A DNA stretch of 64,000 nucleotides from an uncultured Psychrobacter sp. (GTDB lineage Bacteria > Pseudomonadota > Gammaproteobacteria > Pseudomonadales > Moraxellaceae). The stretch lies in contig CANLXO010000008.1 of the NCBI GenBank assembly GCA_947495055.1, forward strand, positions 62,001-126,000, read 5' to 3'. Position numbers and translations under genes: made by a program. The notes under the pieces were generated by a model. That model was not told the DNA's origin. It made no database searches and was given only the letters and a program-made list of their open reading frames with translations. Below are positions 1-10,335 of this stretch, piece after piece. How positions within the stretch are numbered: the stretch's first letter is position 1; every line of letters begins with the position of its first letter.

Positions 1-1127
1 GTCAATCCGTAGATCAGCCAGTAATGACTGGTTATAAAGCCGTTGACACCATGATTCCAATCGGTCGTGGTCAGCGTGAGCTTATCATTGGTGACCGTCA
101 GACGGGTAAAACCGCGATGGCTATCGATGCGATCATCGCTCAGAAATCCTCTGGTATTAAGTGTGTCTATGTCGCTATCGGTCAAAAACGCTCTACGATT
201 GCGAACGTTGTACGTAAGCTCGAGCAAACAGGCGCGCTAGAATATACCACGGTTGTTGTTGCATCAGCTTCAGAGCCTGCAGCGCTACAGTACATTGCGC
301 CGTACTCAGGTTGTACGATGGGTGAGTACTTCCGTGACCGCGGTGAAGATGCACTGATTGTATTTGATGACTTATCAAAGCAGGCAGTCGCTTATCGTCA
401 AATTTCACTACTATTACGTCGTCCACCAGGCCGCGAAGCCTATCCAGGTGATGTCTTCTATTTACATTCACGCCTGCTTGAGCGTGCATCACGCGTCAAC
501 GCGGATTATGTAGAGAAGTTCACCAATGGTGAAGTCGTTGGCAAAACTGGGTCTTTGACTGCTCTACCTATTATTGAAACCCAAGCTGGTGACGTCTCAG
601 CATTTGTACCGACTAACGTGATTTCAATTACTGATGGTCAGATCTTCTTAGAGTCAAGCCTTTTTAACTCAGGTATCCGTCCTGCAGTGAACGCTGGTAT
701 CTCGGTATCACGTGTTGGCGGCGCCGCTCAGACTAAGATTATTAAGAAACTCTCTGGTGGTATCCGTACCGCTCTTGCTCAGTATCGTGAACTTGCAGCC
801 TTTGCTCAGTTTGCCTCTGATCTTGATGACGCCACACGCGAGCAGCTTGATCATGGTGAACGCGTTACAGAACTTATGAAGCAAAAGCAGTATCAGCCGA
901 TGTCTATCTCTGAGCAAGCGGCCGTTATCTATGCTTCTAACGAAGGATACTTATCGGATGTGCCTGTAGAGAAGATCGGTGCATTTGAAGAAGCTTACTT
1001 GCGTTATTTGCATGATGAGAAAAGTGACTTGATGAACGAAATTGATGACACTGCAAACTATAATGATGATATTGCTTCTCGCTTGAAGGTTGCAGTTGAG
1101 ACTTTTAAACAAAACCACAGTTACTAA
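1..1127 (+). CDS. atpA: ATP synthase F1 subunit alpha (3' part, truncated by window edge)
   Basis: Alpha subunit of the F1 catalytic head of the membrane ATP synthase; it carries the non-catalytic nucleotide sites and alternates with beta. The reading frame is open from base 3, so the N-terminal beta-barrel domain lies outside the window. Visible are the P-loop GDRQTGKT, the stretch [23 protein letters not shown], the family signature around [17 protein letters not shown], and the helical C-terminus ending FKQNHSY. It aligns by eye with E. coli AtpA along its whole visible length. It is followed by atpG after an unusually long 235-base gap. The first recognisable methionine (base 24) is internal, not the start. 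Confidence 0.98.
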   Translation, partial: QSVDQPVMTGYKAVDTMIPIGRGQRELIIGDRQTGKTAMAIDAIIAQKSSGIKCVYVAIGQKRSTIANVVRKLEQTGALEYTTVVVASASEPAALQYIAPYSGCTMGEYFRDRGEDALIVFDDLSKQAVAYRQISLLLRRPPGREAYPGDVFYLHSRLLERASRVNADYVEKFTNGEVVGKTGSLTALPIIETQAGDVSAFVPTNVISITDGQIFLESSLFNSGIRPAVNAGISVSRVGGAAQTKIIKKLSGGIRTALAQYRELAAFAQFASDLDDATREQLDHGERVTELMKQKQYQPMSISEQAAVIYASNEGYLSDVPVEKIGAFEEAYLRYLHDEKSDLMNEIDDTANYNDDIASRLKVAVETFKQNHSY

Positions 1128-1137
1128 TTAATTAGCG

Positions 1138-1192
1138 ACTAAGTTAATAAATACTCAGTTAATAAAACTAAGTTCATAAAACTAAGTTAACG
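1138..1192 (+). repeat. four imperfect 14-15 bp tandem repeats in the atpA-atpG spacer
   Basis: Four consecutive copies of a unit like ACTAAGTTAATAAA start at 1138, 1153, 1167 and 1181. The second has ACTCAG, the third TTCATAA, and the last drifts after GTTAA. They lie just after the atpA stop codon. Function unknown. Confidence 0.7.
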
Positions 1193-1260
1193 GGTTAGGC
1201 TGATTTGGTTGGTTGTATCAAGCGATGCAGCCAACTTCATATGACTATATCGTGCTACAA

Positions 1261-1320
1261 AATGCTAAGATACTGTTTATAGGTAACTTAATTATAAACA
1301 TAGCATTGACGATATATCGT
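1261..1320 (+). promoter_or_regulatory. inverted repeat and palindrome before atpG
   Basis: Nested arms AATGCTA (1261-1267) with TAGCATT (1301-1307), and TGTTTATA (1274-1281) with TATAAACA (1293-1300), form a hairpin with a 6-base bulge and an 11-base loop. It is followed directly by the perfect 12-bp palindrome ACGATATATCGT (1309-1320), which overlaps a TTGACG that could be a -35 box (1306-1311). No T run follows, so this is not a normal terminator. It may be an mRNA-processing or stability element, or an internal promoter/operator for atpG. Confidence 0.45.
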
Positions 1321-1362
1321 TATATTTGCTAATGCTTTTAACCCATTTATATTGGAATCATT

Positions 1363-3728
<2,366 letters not shown>

Positions 3729-3744
3729 TCTACTTTAGACTATG

Positions 3745-3771
3745 AGTGAGTAGGGAGATTGACTACTCACT
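3745..3771 (+). promoter_or_regulatory. intercistronic hairpin between atpD and atpC
   Basis: AGTGAGTAG (3745-3753) pairs perfectly with CTACTCACT (3763-3771) around a 9-base loop. No T run follows, so it is not a terminator. It may protect the 3' end of atpD mRNA or tune expression of the epsilon subunit. Confidence 0.5.
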
Positions 3772-3806
3772 TATCAAGTAGCTACTTTTATAATAAGGAA
3801 TTAGGT

Positions 3807-4223
3807 ATGGCAACATTACAATGCCGCGTCGTAAGCGCTCGTGAAGAGTTATACTCAGGCGATATCAGTATGCTAATCGCAACGGGTATTGAAGGCGAGA
3901 TTGGTGTATTGCCAGGTCATACGCCACTGATTACTTTATTAAAGCCAGGTCCGATGCGCGTACAAGCGGCAAATGGCGAAGAAGAAGTTATCTACGTCTC
4001 AGGCGGCGTACTTGAGATTCAGCCAAAAATGGTTACTGTACTAGCTGATACGGCTATGCGTGCAAATAACCTTGATGAGAGCAAAATCGTTGAAGCTCGC
4101 CGTCAGGCAGAGCAAATGCTAGTGAATCAATCTGATACAGTGCAAACCAATGCAGCTTTGGCATCATTAGCAGAATCAGTAGCACAGCTACAAACGATTC
4201 GTAAATTTAAGAATCGCGTCTAG
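3807..4223 (+). CDS. atpC: ATP synthase F1 subunit epsilon
   Basis: Epsilon is part of the central stalk and inhibits ATP hydrolysis by F1. The start chosen is the ATG at 3807 (MATLQCRVVSAREELYSGD), which is preceded by AAGGAATTAGGT. A methionine 48 bases upstream is in frame but adds a segment unlike the family and would run over the intercistronic hairpin. The 138-residue product has the N-terminal beta sandwich (GEIGVLPGHTPLITLLKPG, YVSGGVLEIQPKMVTVLADTA) and a short helical C-terminal tail. It is the last gene of the operon and is followed by an intrinsic terminator. Confidence 0.97.
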   Translation: MATLQCRVVSAREELYSGDISMLIATGIEGEIGVLPGHTPLITLLKPGPMRVQAANGEEEVIYVSGGVLEIQPKMVTVLADTAMRANNLDESKIVEARRQAEQMLVNQSDTVQTNAALASLAESVAQLQTIRKFKNRV

Positions 4224-4237
4224 TATTCTTATTAATA

Positions 4238-4267
4238 AAAAACAGTCCACTATGGGCTGTTTTTTTT
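4238..4267 (+). terminator. intrinsic terminator of the atp operon
   Basis: A 12-bp stem (AAAAACAGTCCA with TGGGCTGTTTTT, one G-U pair), a 3-base loop and a T run. It lies 15 bases after atpC. Confidence 0.9.
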
Positions 4268-4718
4268 GTCTAAAATTTATACAGCCTTGTTATAAAATAA
4301 AAGATATGGTTTGTACTGAATTTTTAATGACAACTATTAGTACAAAAATAGTTAAAATCATATTGAATCTGCCATTATATGAAGTGTCTTAAAGTCTTCA
4401 CAAGTTATTGTCTTGTTGTAGGTATCAAGGTTTGTATCTGCGCATCACTAATAGTTAGATTATAAAATGATAAATAAGACAACAAGGCTCGCGCTAGGTT
4501 ATAAATAAATTAATCTTGGACGTTAACTAAAATTTTAATAGGTATTATTTATAGGTTTTGTTAACGTCTATAAGCTATAGTATAGGAAGCTTAGGATTTG
4601 GTAGTATACTGTGCTACCACACTTGCAATACTTAAACTAAGATAAGTCAAGCCGCTTTATTGGCATTTAATTTTGATCATTTACCATTTTTAATTTAGAT
4701 GTATTAGAGGACACCAAA
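4268..4718. other. long intergenic region before bfmR, with an inverted repeat
   Basis: This 450-base AT-rich stretch has no convincing open reading frame. It presumably contains the bfmR promoter. A perfect 9-bp inverted repeat lies at 4519-4568 (listed separately), and a smaller one, TGGTAG with CTACCA, lies around 4600-4620. A TTGTTA/TATAGT-like pair near 4559-4585 is a weak promoter candidate. Confidence 0.5.
4519..4568. promoter_or_regulatory. inverted repeat GACGTTAAC / GTTAACGTC upstream of bfmR
   Basis: GACGTTAAC at 4519-4527 and GTTAACGTC at 4560-4568 are perfect inverted copies whose centres lie 41 bases apart, close to four helical turns. Each contains the palindrome GTTAAC. Two phased sites about 150 bases before a regulator gene suggest an operator, possibly for autoregulation, but the binding protein is unknown. 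Confidence 0.4.
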
Positions 4719-5435
4719 ATGACCACGAATGAAGAAGACAACACCCCGCGAATTTTGATCGTTGAGGATGATGAGCGTCTGGCCATGTTGACCCAAGACT
4801 ATTTGGTCAAAAATGGCTTGGAAGTCGCTATAGAAACAGACGGGAATCGCGCTATTCGCCGTATCGTCAATGAACAACCAGATCTAGTAGTACTCGATGT
4901 GATGCTACCAGGTAGTGATGGCTTGACGGTATGCCGTGAAGTACGTCCGCATTATCAAAATCCTATCTTGATGCTAACCGCTCGTACTGAGGATATGGAT
5001 CAAGTATTGGGTCTTGAGATGGGCGCCGATGATTACGTTGCCAAACCTGCTCAGCCTCGTGTATTGCTTGCGCGTATCCGTGCGCTACTGCGCCGCTCAG
5101 AGAATGCGCCATCAGAGGATGTGCCGCAGCGCCTTGAGTTTGGTGAATTGGTTATAGACAATGGCGGACGTTCGGTTACCCTAAGTGATGAGTTGGTTGA
5201 CTTTACTAGTGCTGAATATGATTTGTTATGGTTATTGGCTTCTAATGCAGGTCGTATCTTGTCTCGCGAGGATATCTTTGAGCGTCTGCGCGGTATTGAG
5301 TATGATGGTCAAGATAGATCTATCGATGTTCGCATCTCGCGTATTCGTCCAAAAATCGGCGATGATCCTGAAAACCCAAAACGTATCAAAACCGTTCGAA
5401 GCAAAGGCTATCTATTCGTAAAAGAAGGCAACTAG
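4719..5435 (+). CDS. bfmR: OmpR-family response regulator BfmR
   Basis: DNA-binding response regulator. In Acinetobacter, BfmR controls envelope stress, biofilm, pilus and capsule genes. The product has 238 residues. The receiver domain shows the acidic pocket E16-D17-D18, phospho-acceptor D60 (VVLDVMLPG), T87 and K109. The C-terminal winged helix carries FTSAEYDLLWLLASNAGRILSREDIFERLRG and ends DPENPKRIKTVRSKGYLFVKE. Length and sequence agree closely with A. baumannii BfmR as remembered. AGAGGA precedes the ATG. It is followed by its own terminator and then bfmS. Confidence 0.93.
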   Translation: MTTNEEDNTPRILIVEDDERLAMLTQDYLVKNGLEVAIETDGNRAIRRIVNEQPDLVVLDVMLPGSDGLTVCREVRPHYQNPILMLTARTEDMDQVLGLEMGADDYVAKPAQPRVLLARIRALLRRSENAPSEDVPQRLEFGELVIDNGGRSVTLSDELVDFTSAEYDLLWLLASNAGRILSREDIFERLRGIEYDGQDRSIDVRISRIRPKIGDDPENPKRIKTVRSKGYLFVKEGN

Positions 5436-5462
5436 TTGGTTAAACTTATAGTAGCTTTCAAC

Positions 5463-5490
5463 AAAAAACCAGCGTCAAGCTGGTTTTTTT
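5463..5490 (+). terminator. intrinsic terminator after bfmR
   Basis: A perfect 10-bp stem (AAAAACCAGC with GCTGGTTTTT), loop GTCAA, then a T run. It separates bfmR from bfmS, so the kinase gene needs read-through or its own promoter. Confidence 0.88.
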
Positions 5491-5682
5491 ATGGCACAGG
5501 TTTTAATTTTTAAACTTATTTATCTGATTATATGGTTTAATTAGCGATGATTGTGGGTAGTAGATCAGCATCTATCGTTTTGCTCCGTGATCTAAGTTTG
5601 ATTGTCAGTAGTTGTATTGGTGTTTAACAGTTATTAGCGCCTTAGTATTTATCTCGATTTATAATGAGTGGTCATCGCACGT

Positions 5683-7368
5683 ATGTCATTAGTTTCTTCT
5701 TTAAAGCATAGTATTTTTGTACGTATTTACGCCGGTCTTTTGATAGTCTGTTTGTGCGTGGCGTTATTTGCGCAGCTGCTCATGGATACTATTAATAAAG
5801 AGCGCGTACAGTCTTATCGCGAAGATATGGCAACAGGCGCTTTTTATCTTATTAGCGAAGGCATAGATCATCAAAAGGATGAGATACAACGAGACTATTG
5901 GCTCTCTGACGCCAGTAGTTTATTTGGCACTACTTTTAAAATAGTACCTATTGATACTATTGATTTTAATTCAAATGAGCTGCGCCGCCTCGATGATATT
6001 CAGACTATCGTGCGTTATAACAATCAACCGACTTATGCAGATATCTATCACAAGCTACCAGATGGTAGCGGTGTTTTGACCGCGAGGGTATCGCAAGTTA
6101 CTGAGCAGCAAGTGCGTGCGATAGCAGTGTTTTTGTTAGATGATTTGTCTTATTACACGACTCTTTCTGAGAAGCGTGCGCGCCTAAACGTTTTGGAAGA
6201 AAAGTTTCCTTTTCCTTTGAGTTTTCAAGGTGTCAATGCGCTTGATTTAGATAGCGATCAGATGGCACGCCTTAGCCGTGATGAAGTCGTTATTTTATTG
6301 CAAGATACCAATAATAGCCAAAGTAACTCTTCAATCAAGATTGTTGTACCCTCTGAAATTAATGATATGGCGATTTTGATAGGGCCAGTACCGCTGTTTA
6401 ATTGGTTCCCGCTCAATCTAATTGTTAGTATGGTTTTGATCAGTATGTTTTTGATAAGCCTTGGGGTCTATGCTCTAATTTTCCCACTTGAGCGCAAACT
6501 GCAACTGATCCAAGTCGGGGTCAACGAGGTTAGTCAAGGCAATCTGGATATTCAAGTGCAAGTGATCGGTCAAGATGAGATTGCACGGTTATCAGCGACA
6601 TTTAACGCGATGACTGAACATATTAAGCGTCTTATTGAATCACAGCGGGAGCTGACTCGCGCCGTCTCTCATGAGCTGCGCACGCCTGTTGCACGTATTC
6701 GTTTTGCAGTCGATATGCTAGCTGATACCGAGGATGAGGATTCGCGGTTTATGCAGCGTGATTATATCGATGAAGACATTGAGTCTCTAAACGGCTTGAT
6801 TGATGAGATTTTGACTTATGCAAAACTAGAGGAAGGCTCACCCAAACTAGATCTTGAACCTGTTAATCTCAAAGAGCTCGTAGAGCAGATCGTACGAGAG
6901 ACCAATGCGCTGGGCAAAGACATCAAAGTCGTCGGGAATCCGCCGAGCAGTAAAATCACAGCTATTGCTGATCGCCGCTATTTACACCGCGTGATTCAAA
7001 ACTTAGCAGGTAATGCCCTGCGTTATGCGGAGACAACGATTACCATCAGTGCAGGTGTCAAAAAAGGCGATGCTTTTGTCAGCGTCGAGGACGATGGACA
7101 AGGCATTCCAGAGGCCGATCGCGAAAAGGTGTTTATTCCTTTTGCACGCCTAGATGATAGCCGTACGCGCGCCTCAGGAGGCTATGGTTTGGGTCTATCT
7201 ATCGTATCGCGCATCGCTTTTTGGTTTAGTGGTAGTATGAGTGTGGATGAAAGCCCAGAGCTTGGCGGCGCCCGCTTTGTGATGACTTGGCCAATCAAGC
7301 CACTCACTCAGACGATCGCCGCCGATCAAATCACGCAAGAAAAAAGCGACCGTACTTTTGAGAGCTAA
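5683..7368 (+). CDS. bfmS: sensor histidine kinase BfmS
   Basis: Membrane sensor kinase paired with BfmR. The ATG at 5683 gives 561 residues (MSLVSSLKHSIFVRIYAG); a GTG at 5668 would add five residues and cannot be excluded. A first membrane helix lies near residues 14-35, then a large periplasmic sensor region, then a second helix near 243-270. HAMP and HisKA follow, with the phospho-acceptor histidine in AVSHELRTPVARIR (about residue 330). The ATPase domain has the N box NLAGNALRYA, G1 box DDGQGIP and G2 box GGYGLGLSIVSRI. It lies 233 bases after bfmR with a terminator between. Confidence 0.92.
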   Translation: MSLVSSLKHSIFVRIYAGLLIVCLCVALFAQLLMDTINKERVQSYREDMATGAFYLISEGIDHQKDEIQRDYWLSDASSLFGTTFKIVPIDTIDFNSNELRRLDDIQTIVRYNNQPTYADIYHKLPDGSGVLTARVSQVTEQQVRAIAVFLLDDLSYYTTLSEKRARLNVLEEKFPFPLSFQGVNALDLDSDQMARLSRDEVVILLQDTNNSQSNSSIKIVVPSEINDMAILIGPVPLFNWFPLNLIVSMVLISMFLISLGVYALIFPLERKLQLIQVGVNEVSQGNLDIQVQVIGQDEIARLSATFNAMTEHIKRLIESQRELTRAVSHELRTPVARIRFAVDMLADTEDEDSRFMQRDYIDEDIESLNGLIDEILTYAKLEEGSPKLDLEPVNLKELVEQIVRETNALGKDIKVVGNPPSSKITAIADRRYLHRVIQNLAGNALRYAETTITISAGVKKGDAFVSVEDDGQGIPEADREKVFIPFARLDDSRTRASGGYGLGLSIVSRIAFWFSGSMSVDESPELGGARFVMTWPIKPLTQTIAADQITQEKSDRTFES

Positions 7369-7466
7369 ATAAAGCGCAAAGATTCATCTGAAACATTAAG
7401 GCTTGAACAACAAGGCTTGAAAATCGACGCTTGAACCTGAAGGCTTGGATAAAAAGGAGATTAACT

Positions 7467-7646
7467 ATGCCTTATCTATTTGGTGGCTTGGTATTATTAA
7501 ATGCGCTCACGCTCGGCTACTTTTTATTTATCAAGCAGCCTACAACGACCCAAAGTTTGCAAGAGGCTCAGGCGCAGATTACGCAGCCCTTAGCCTTTAC
7601 CAATAGCGCAAAATACATTCCACCGCCTATCGGCAGCAAAGAGTAG
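7467..7646 (+). CDS. small single-span membrane protein, function unknown
   Basis: I do not recognise this 59-residue protein. The start chosen is the ATG at 7467, which has AAGGAG seven bases upstream; an in-frame ATG at 7431 lacks such a site. The N-terminus (residues 4-24, PYLFGGLVLLNALTLGYFLF) is one hydrophobic helix. It is followed by a polar tail rich in Gln and Thr that ends IPPPIGSKE. It lies about 100 bases after bfmS on the same strand and just before the convergent EnvZ-like kinase, so it may be co-transcribed with bfmS. Confidence 0.6.
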   Translation: MPYLFGGLVLLNALTLGYFLFIKQPTTTQSLQEAQAQITQPLAFTNSAKYIPPPIGSKE

Positions 7647-7672
7647 AGAGAATCTACTGCTAGTAGAGCTAT

Positions 7673-9133
7673 TTACTTTGTGTCCTCTGCTGTCTCAGTT
7701 GACGCGCGCTCATCCCCAGTAACTTTTGAGATGAGAGGTATACGTATACAGACCTGCAAGCCGCCCTCAGGATGATTGATGGCTTCAACCGTGCCATGAT
7801 GTAAGCGGGCGATTCGATTGACAATCGCCAAACCCAGTCCACTACCTTGAGTGGTACGCGCCGTTTCACCGCGCTCAAACGGCTGCATAATGCGCTCTAA
7901 TTGATCCTCGGCCACGCCGTCGCCGCAGTCTCGTACGCATATTACCAGCTGCTCTTGGGCCTCTGTATTGATTTCGCTCTCACTGACAACATCCGCATCC
8001 TCTACTACAGCCGTCTCTATAAAGGTCGGCACGACTGTCGCTGAGAGATATATAGGCGGCTTGCCATAACGTTTGGCGTTGTTGACCAGATTGATAACTA
8101 AGCGCTTGATAGAAAGAGGTCTGACCGGCACCTGCTTATGACATTGTGATTCATAGATAAAGCGCATAGGGGCGAATTGAACCATCACTTCATTAAATAT
8201 AGTATCCAGATTCGTCAAACGCACAGGTTCATCAGAACCATCTTTCATATAAGAGATGAACTGCTCTAAGATAGCGTCCATATCCTCGACATCATAGATA
8301 AGACCTTCCCGAAAAAAGTCATCAGGTAGCATCTCAGCGGTCAGGCGCATACGGGTCAGCGGCGTGCGCAAGTCATGAGAGATGCCAGCTAGCATAATCG
8401 TACGCTCTTTTTGCGCTTGACTTAGAGTAGTAAACAGACGATTAAACGCTGTGTTGACCTGCCTGATTTCAGTAGGGCCAGTAGTTGTTGGCAAAGTAGT
8501 AGCGTGACCTAGACGAATGTAGTTAGTCGCGGCACGTTGCAAATAGCGCAGTGGCCGGTTGAGCTGCTGCACTAGTAAGATAATAGTCAGTAGGGTCAAT
8601 ATCGGCAGACCAATCAAAAATAGGATCAAAAGTGCAGGACTATATTGCGAATAGTAAACGACTGGCTCACGAATCCAAAAGCTCTTGTCGCCGCTGTCTT
8701 GCACCCAAAGCTGCGGTGTTGGTTTGAATTTAAAGTACACCTCTACAGGTCGACCCAATTGAGCACCAATCTCACTTGATAGAACATCGGTAAATAAGCC
8801 TACAAATATTTTGTCCTCAACCTCTGGAAAATCATTGGGGCTGTCAACCACTACGACGTGTGAGTGCTGATAGATCCATTGACGCACCCTAGGGTCATCT
8901 CGCCAGTCCTCACGCGCGCCATTCATAAGACGCAGCTCACTGGTCAAATAGCGGGCGTGGTTTTTGAGCTCTGGCAAATATAGACTACGCCAAAAAAACA
9001 AAATCGTCAGGCCAACACTAATGAGCACAATAAAGGCAACGACTAGGGTAGTCAGCCAACTGTTTGAATAAGAGCGTTCAAGCCAGCTTTTGCGGCGCGG
9101 CATAGGGGGTGTAGTCATAACCATTTTCGGCAT
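7673..9133 (-). CDS. envZ: EnvZ-like sensor histidine kinase without an adjacent regulator
   Basis: Sensor kinase of the OmpR/EnvZ class, 486 residues. Transmembrane helices lie near residues 26-48 and 165-188 around a periplasmic loop. A HAMP segment follows (QQLNRPLRYLQRAATNYIRLG), then the dimerisation helix with phospho-acceptor H253 in AGISHDLRTPLTRMRLTAEML, the EnvZ-type H box. The catalytic domain shows the N box NLVNNAKRYG, G1 box VRDCGDGV and G2 box GSGLGLAIVNRIARLH. The insert around EDADVVSESEINTEAQEQ is unusual. In E. coli and Acinetobacter ompR lies next to envZ; here the upstream neighbour is rpsP on the other strand, so the partner must be encoded elsewhere. The EnvZ assignment is by motif only. 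Confidence 0.75.
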   Translation of the reverse strand: MPKMVMTTPPMPRRKSWLERSYSNSWLTTLVVAFIVLISVGLTILFFWRSLYLPELKNHARYLTSELRLMNGAREDWRDDPRVRQWIYQHSHVVVVDSPNDFPEVEDKIFVGLFTDVLSSEIGAQLGRPVEVYFKFKPTPQLWVQDSGDKSFWIREPVVYYSQYSPALLILFLIGLPILTLLTIILLVQQLNRPLRYLQRAATNYIRLGHATTLPTTTGPTEIRQVNTAFNRLFTTLSQAQKERTIMLAGISHDLRTPLTRMRLTAEMLPDDFFREGLIYDVEDMDAILEQFISYMKDGSDEPVRLTNLDTIFNEVMVQFAPMRFIYESQCHKQVPVRPLSIKRLVINLVNNAKRYGKPPIYLSATVVPTFIETAVVEDADVVSESEINTEAQEQLVICVRDCGDGVAEDQLERIMQPFERGETARTTQGSGLGLAIVNRIARLHHGTVEAINHPEGGLQVCIRIPLISKVTGDERASTETAEDTK

Positions 9134-9305
9134 TTTTGATAAGGATTATAAAGTATAGTGCAATAGCGCAAGGGACGCTACGAGAACCCTCTGCCATTGC
9201 CCCTAAAAAGAGTTTGCAAAGTCAAAGGTTACGATGATAAATCATATATAACAGGGCACAGATAAAGCGGTATAAACTACTGTTATTAAATAAAAATAGT
9301 TTATG

Positions 9306-9334
9306 TTTTCAACATACGAAGTCTATGATATAAT
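9306..9334 (+). promoter_or_regulatory. putative sigma70 promoter of rpsP operon
   Basis: TTTTCA (9306-9311), a 17-base spacer and a perfect TATAAT (9329-9334), 40 bases before the rpsP start. Confidence 0.5.
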
Positions 9335-9373
9335 TGTGCCCTTTTTGGTATACCTGCGAAAGAGAGAATTCAC

Positions 9374-9640
9374 ATGGTTGTTATTCGTTTAGCACGGGGC
9401 GGTGCCAAGAAACGCCCATTTTATCAAGTAGTCGTTGCTGATCAACGCCGCGCGCGTGATGGCCGCTACATTGAAAACATCGGCTTTTTTAACCCGCTCG
9501 CTAAAGAGTCAGAAGAAGCGGTACGTTTGAACATGGAAGCGTACAACGCTTGGATCGAAAAAGGTGCACAACCTTCAGATCGCGTAGCTTCTTTAGCAAA
9601 AGCTTACAATAAGTCTGCTAATACCGAAGCAACAGCTTAA
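9374..9640 (+). CDS. rpsP: 30S ribosomal protein bS16
   Basis: Small-subunit ribosomal protein needed for 30S assembly. The 88-residue product begins [41 protein letters not shown], the highly conserved S16 N-terminus. GAGAGAATTCAC precedes the ATG. It is first in the conserved rpsP-rimM-trmD-rplS cluster and has its own TATAAT promoter. The C-terminal tail SANTEATA is short and variable, as in other members. Confidence 0.98.
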   Translation: MVVIRLARGGAKKRPFYQVVVADQRRARDGRYIENIGFFNPLAKESEEAVRLNMEAYNAWIEKGAQPSDRVASLAKAYNKSANTEATA

Positions 9641-9784
9641 GTTTTAGCTATTGTTTTGATTTAGTAATGGCTTAATTTTACCTTTGGGATAAATTAAGTA
9701 GCGCAGCTGGCATGACCAGTAAGCGCGATTAGTTGTTTATTATTGTTTTGTTTATTGGTTATAGCTACTGTCAGGTCAACCGTT

Positions 9785-10315
9785 ATGTCTACGCCTACTG
9801 CTGATACGCTCATGAAAATCGGCCAGCTCAAAAAGCCTTATGGCATTAAAGGCTGGCTTTGGGTATTTAGTGATACGGATGAACGTACGGCGATATTTGA
9901 TATGCAGCCGTGGTGGATGAAAACTGCCGCTGGCATGAAGCCTTTGACCGTAAAAGCTTGGCGCGAACAGGGATCGGGGCTTGTGGCTCAGTTTGAGCAA
10001 GTCCCTGATCGCAATGTTGCTGAAACGATGAATGGTGTTACCCTTTGGGTTGAGCAAAATGTGTTGCCTGAGACGAGTGATGACGAGCATTACTGGTCAG
10101 ATCTAGTTGGTTTAAGGGTAACTAACGAGCAGAACGAATATCTGGGTGATATCGCTGAGATGTTCGAAACTGGTGCTCATGACATCATGCGTGTTGCAGC
10201 AACATCGGCTAGCTTAGATAGTGAAGAGCGCTTGATACCTTGGCACAAACAGACGGTATTACAGGTCGATACGACTGCCAAAACCGTTGTTGTGGCTTGG
10301 CCAAGTGATTACTAA
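9785..10315 (+). CDS. rimM: 16S rRNA maturation factor RimM
   Basis: RimM binds S19 and helps mature the 3' domain of the 30S head. The start chosen is the ATG at 9785 (MSTPTADTLMKIGQLKKPYGIKGWLWVFSDTD); an upstream in-frame ATG would add 14 residues unlike the family. The 176 residues comprise the N-terminal RimM barrel with the GQLKKPYGIKGWLWV motif and a PRC-barrel C-terminal half (YWSDLVGLRVTNEQNEYLGDIAEMFETGAHDIM, ERLIPWHKQTVLQVD). It is followed by trmD after 20 bases. Confidence 0.95.
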   Translation: MSTPTADTLMKIGQLKKPYGIKGWLWVFSDTDERTAIFDMQPWWMKTAAGMKPLTVKAWREQGSGLVAQFEQVPDRNVAETMNGVTLWVEQNVLPETSDDEHYWSDLVGLRVTNEQNEYLGDIAEMFETGAHDIMRVAATSASLDSEERLIPWHKQTVLQVDTTAKTVVVAWPSDY

Positions 10316-10335
10316 CTCATGATTAGTGACGCCTA

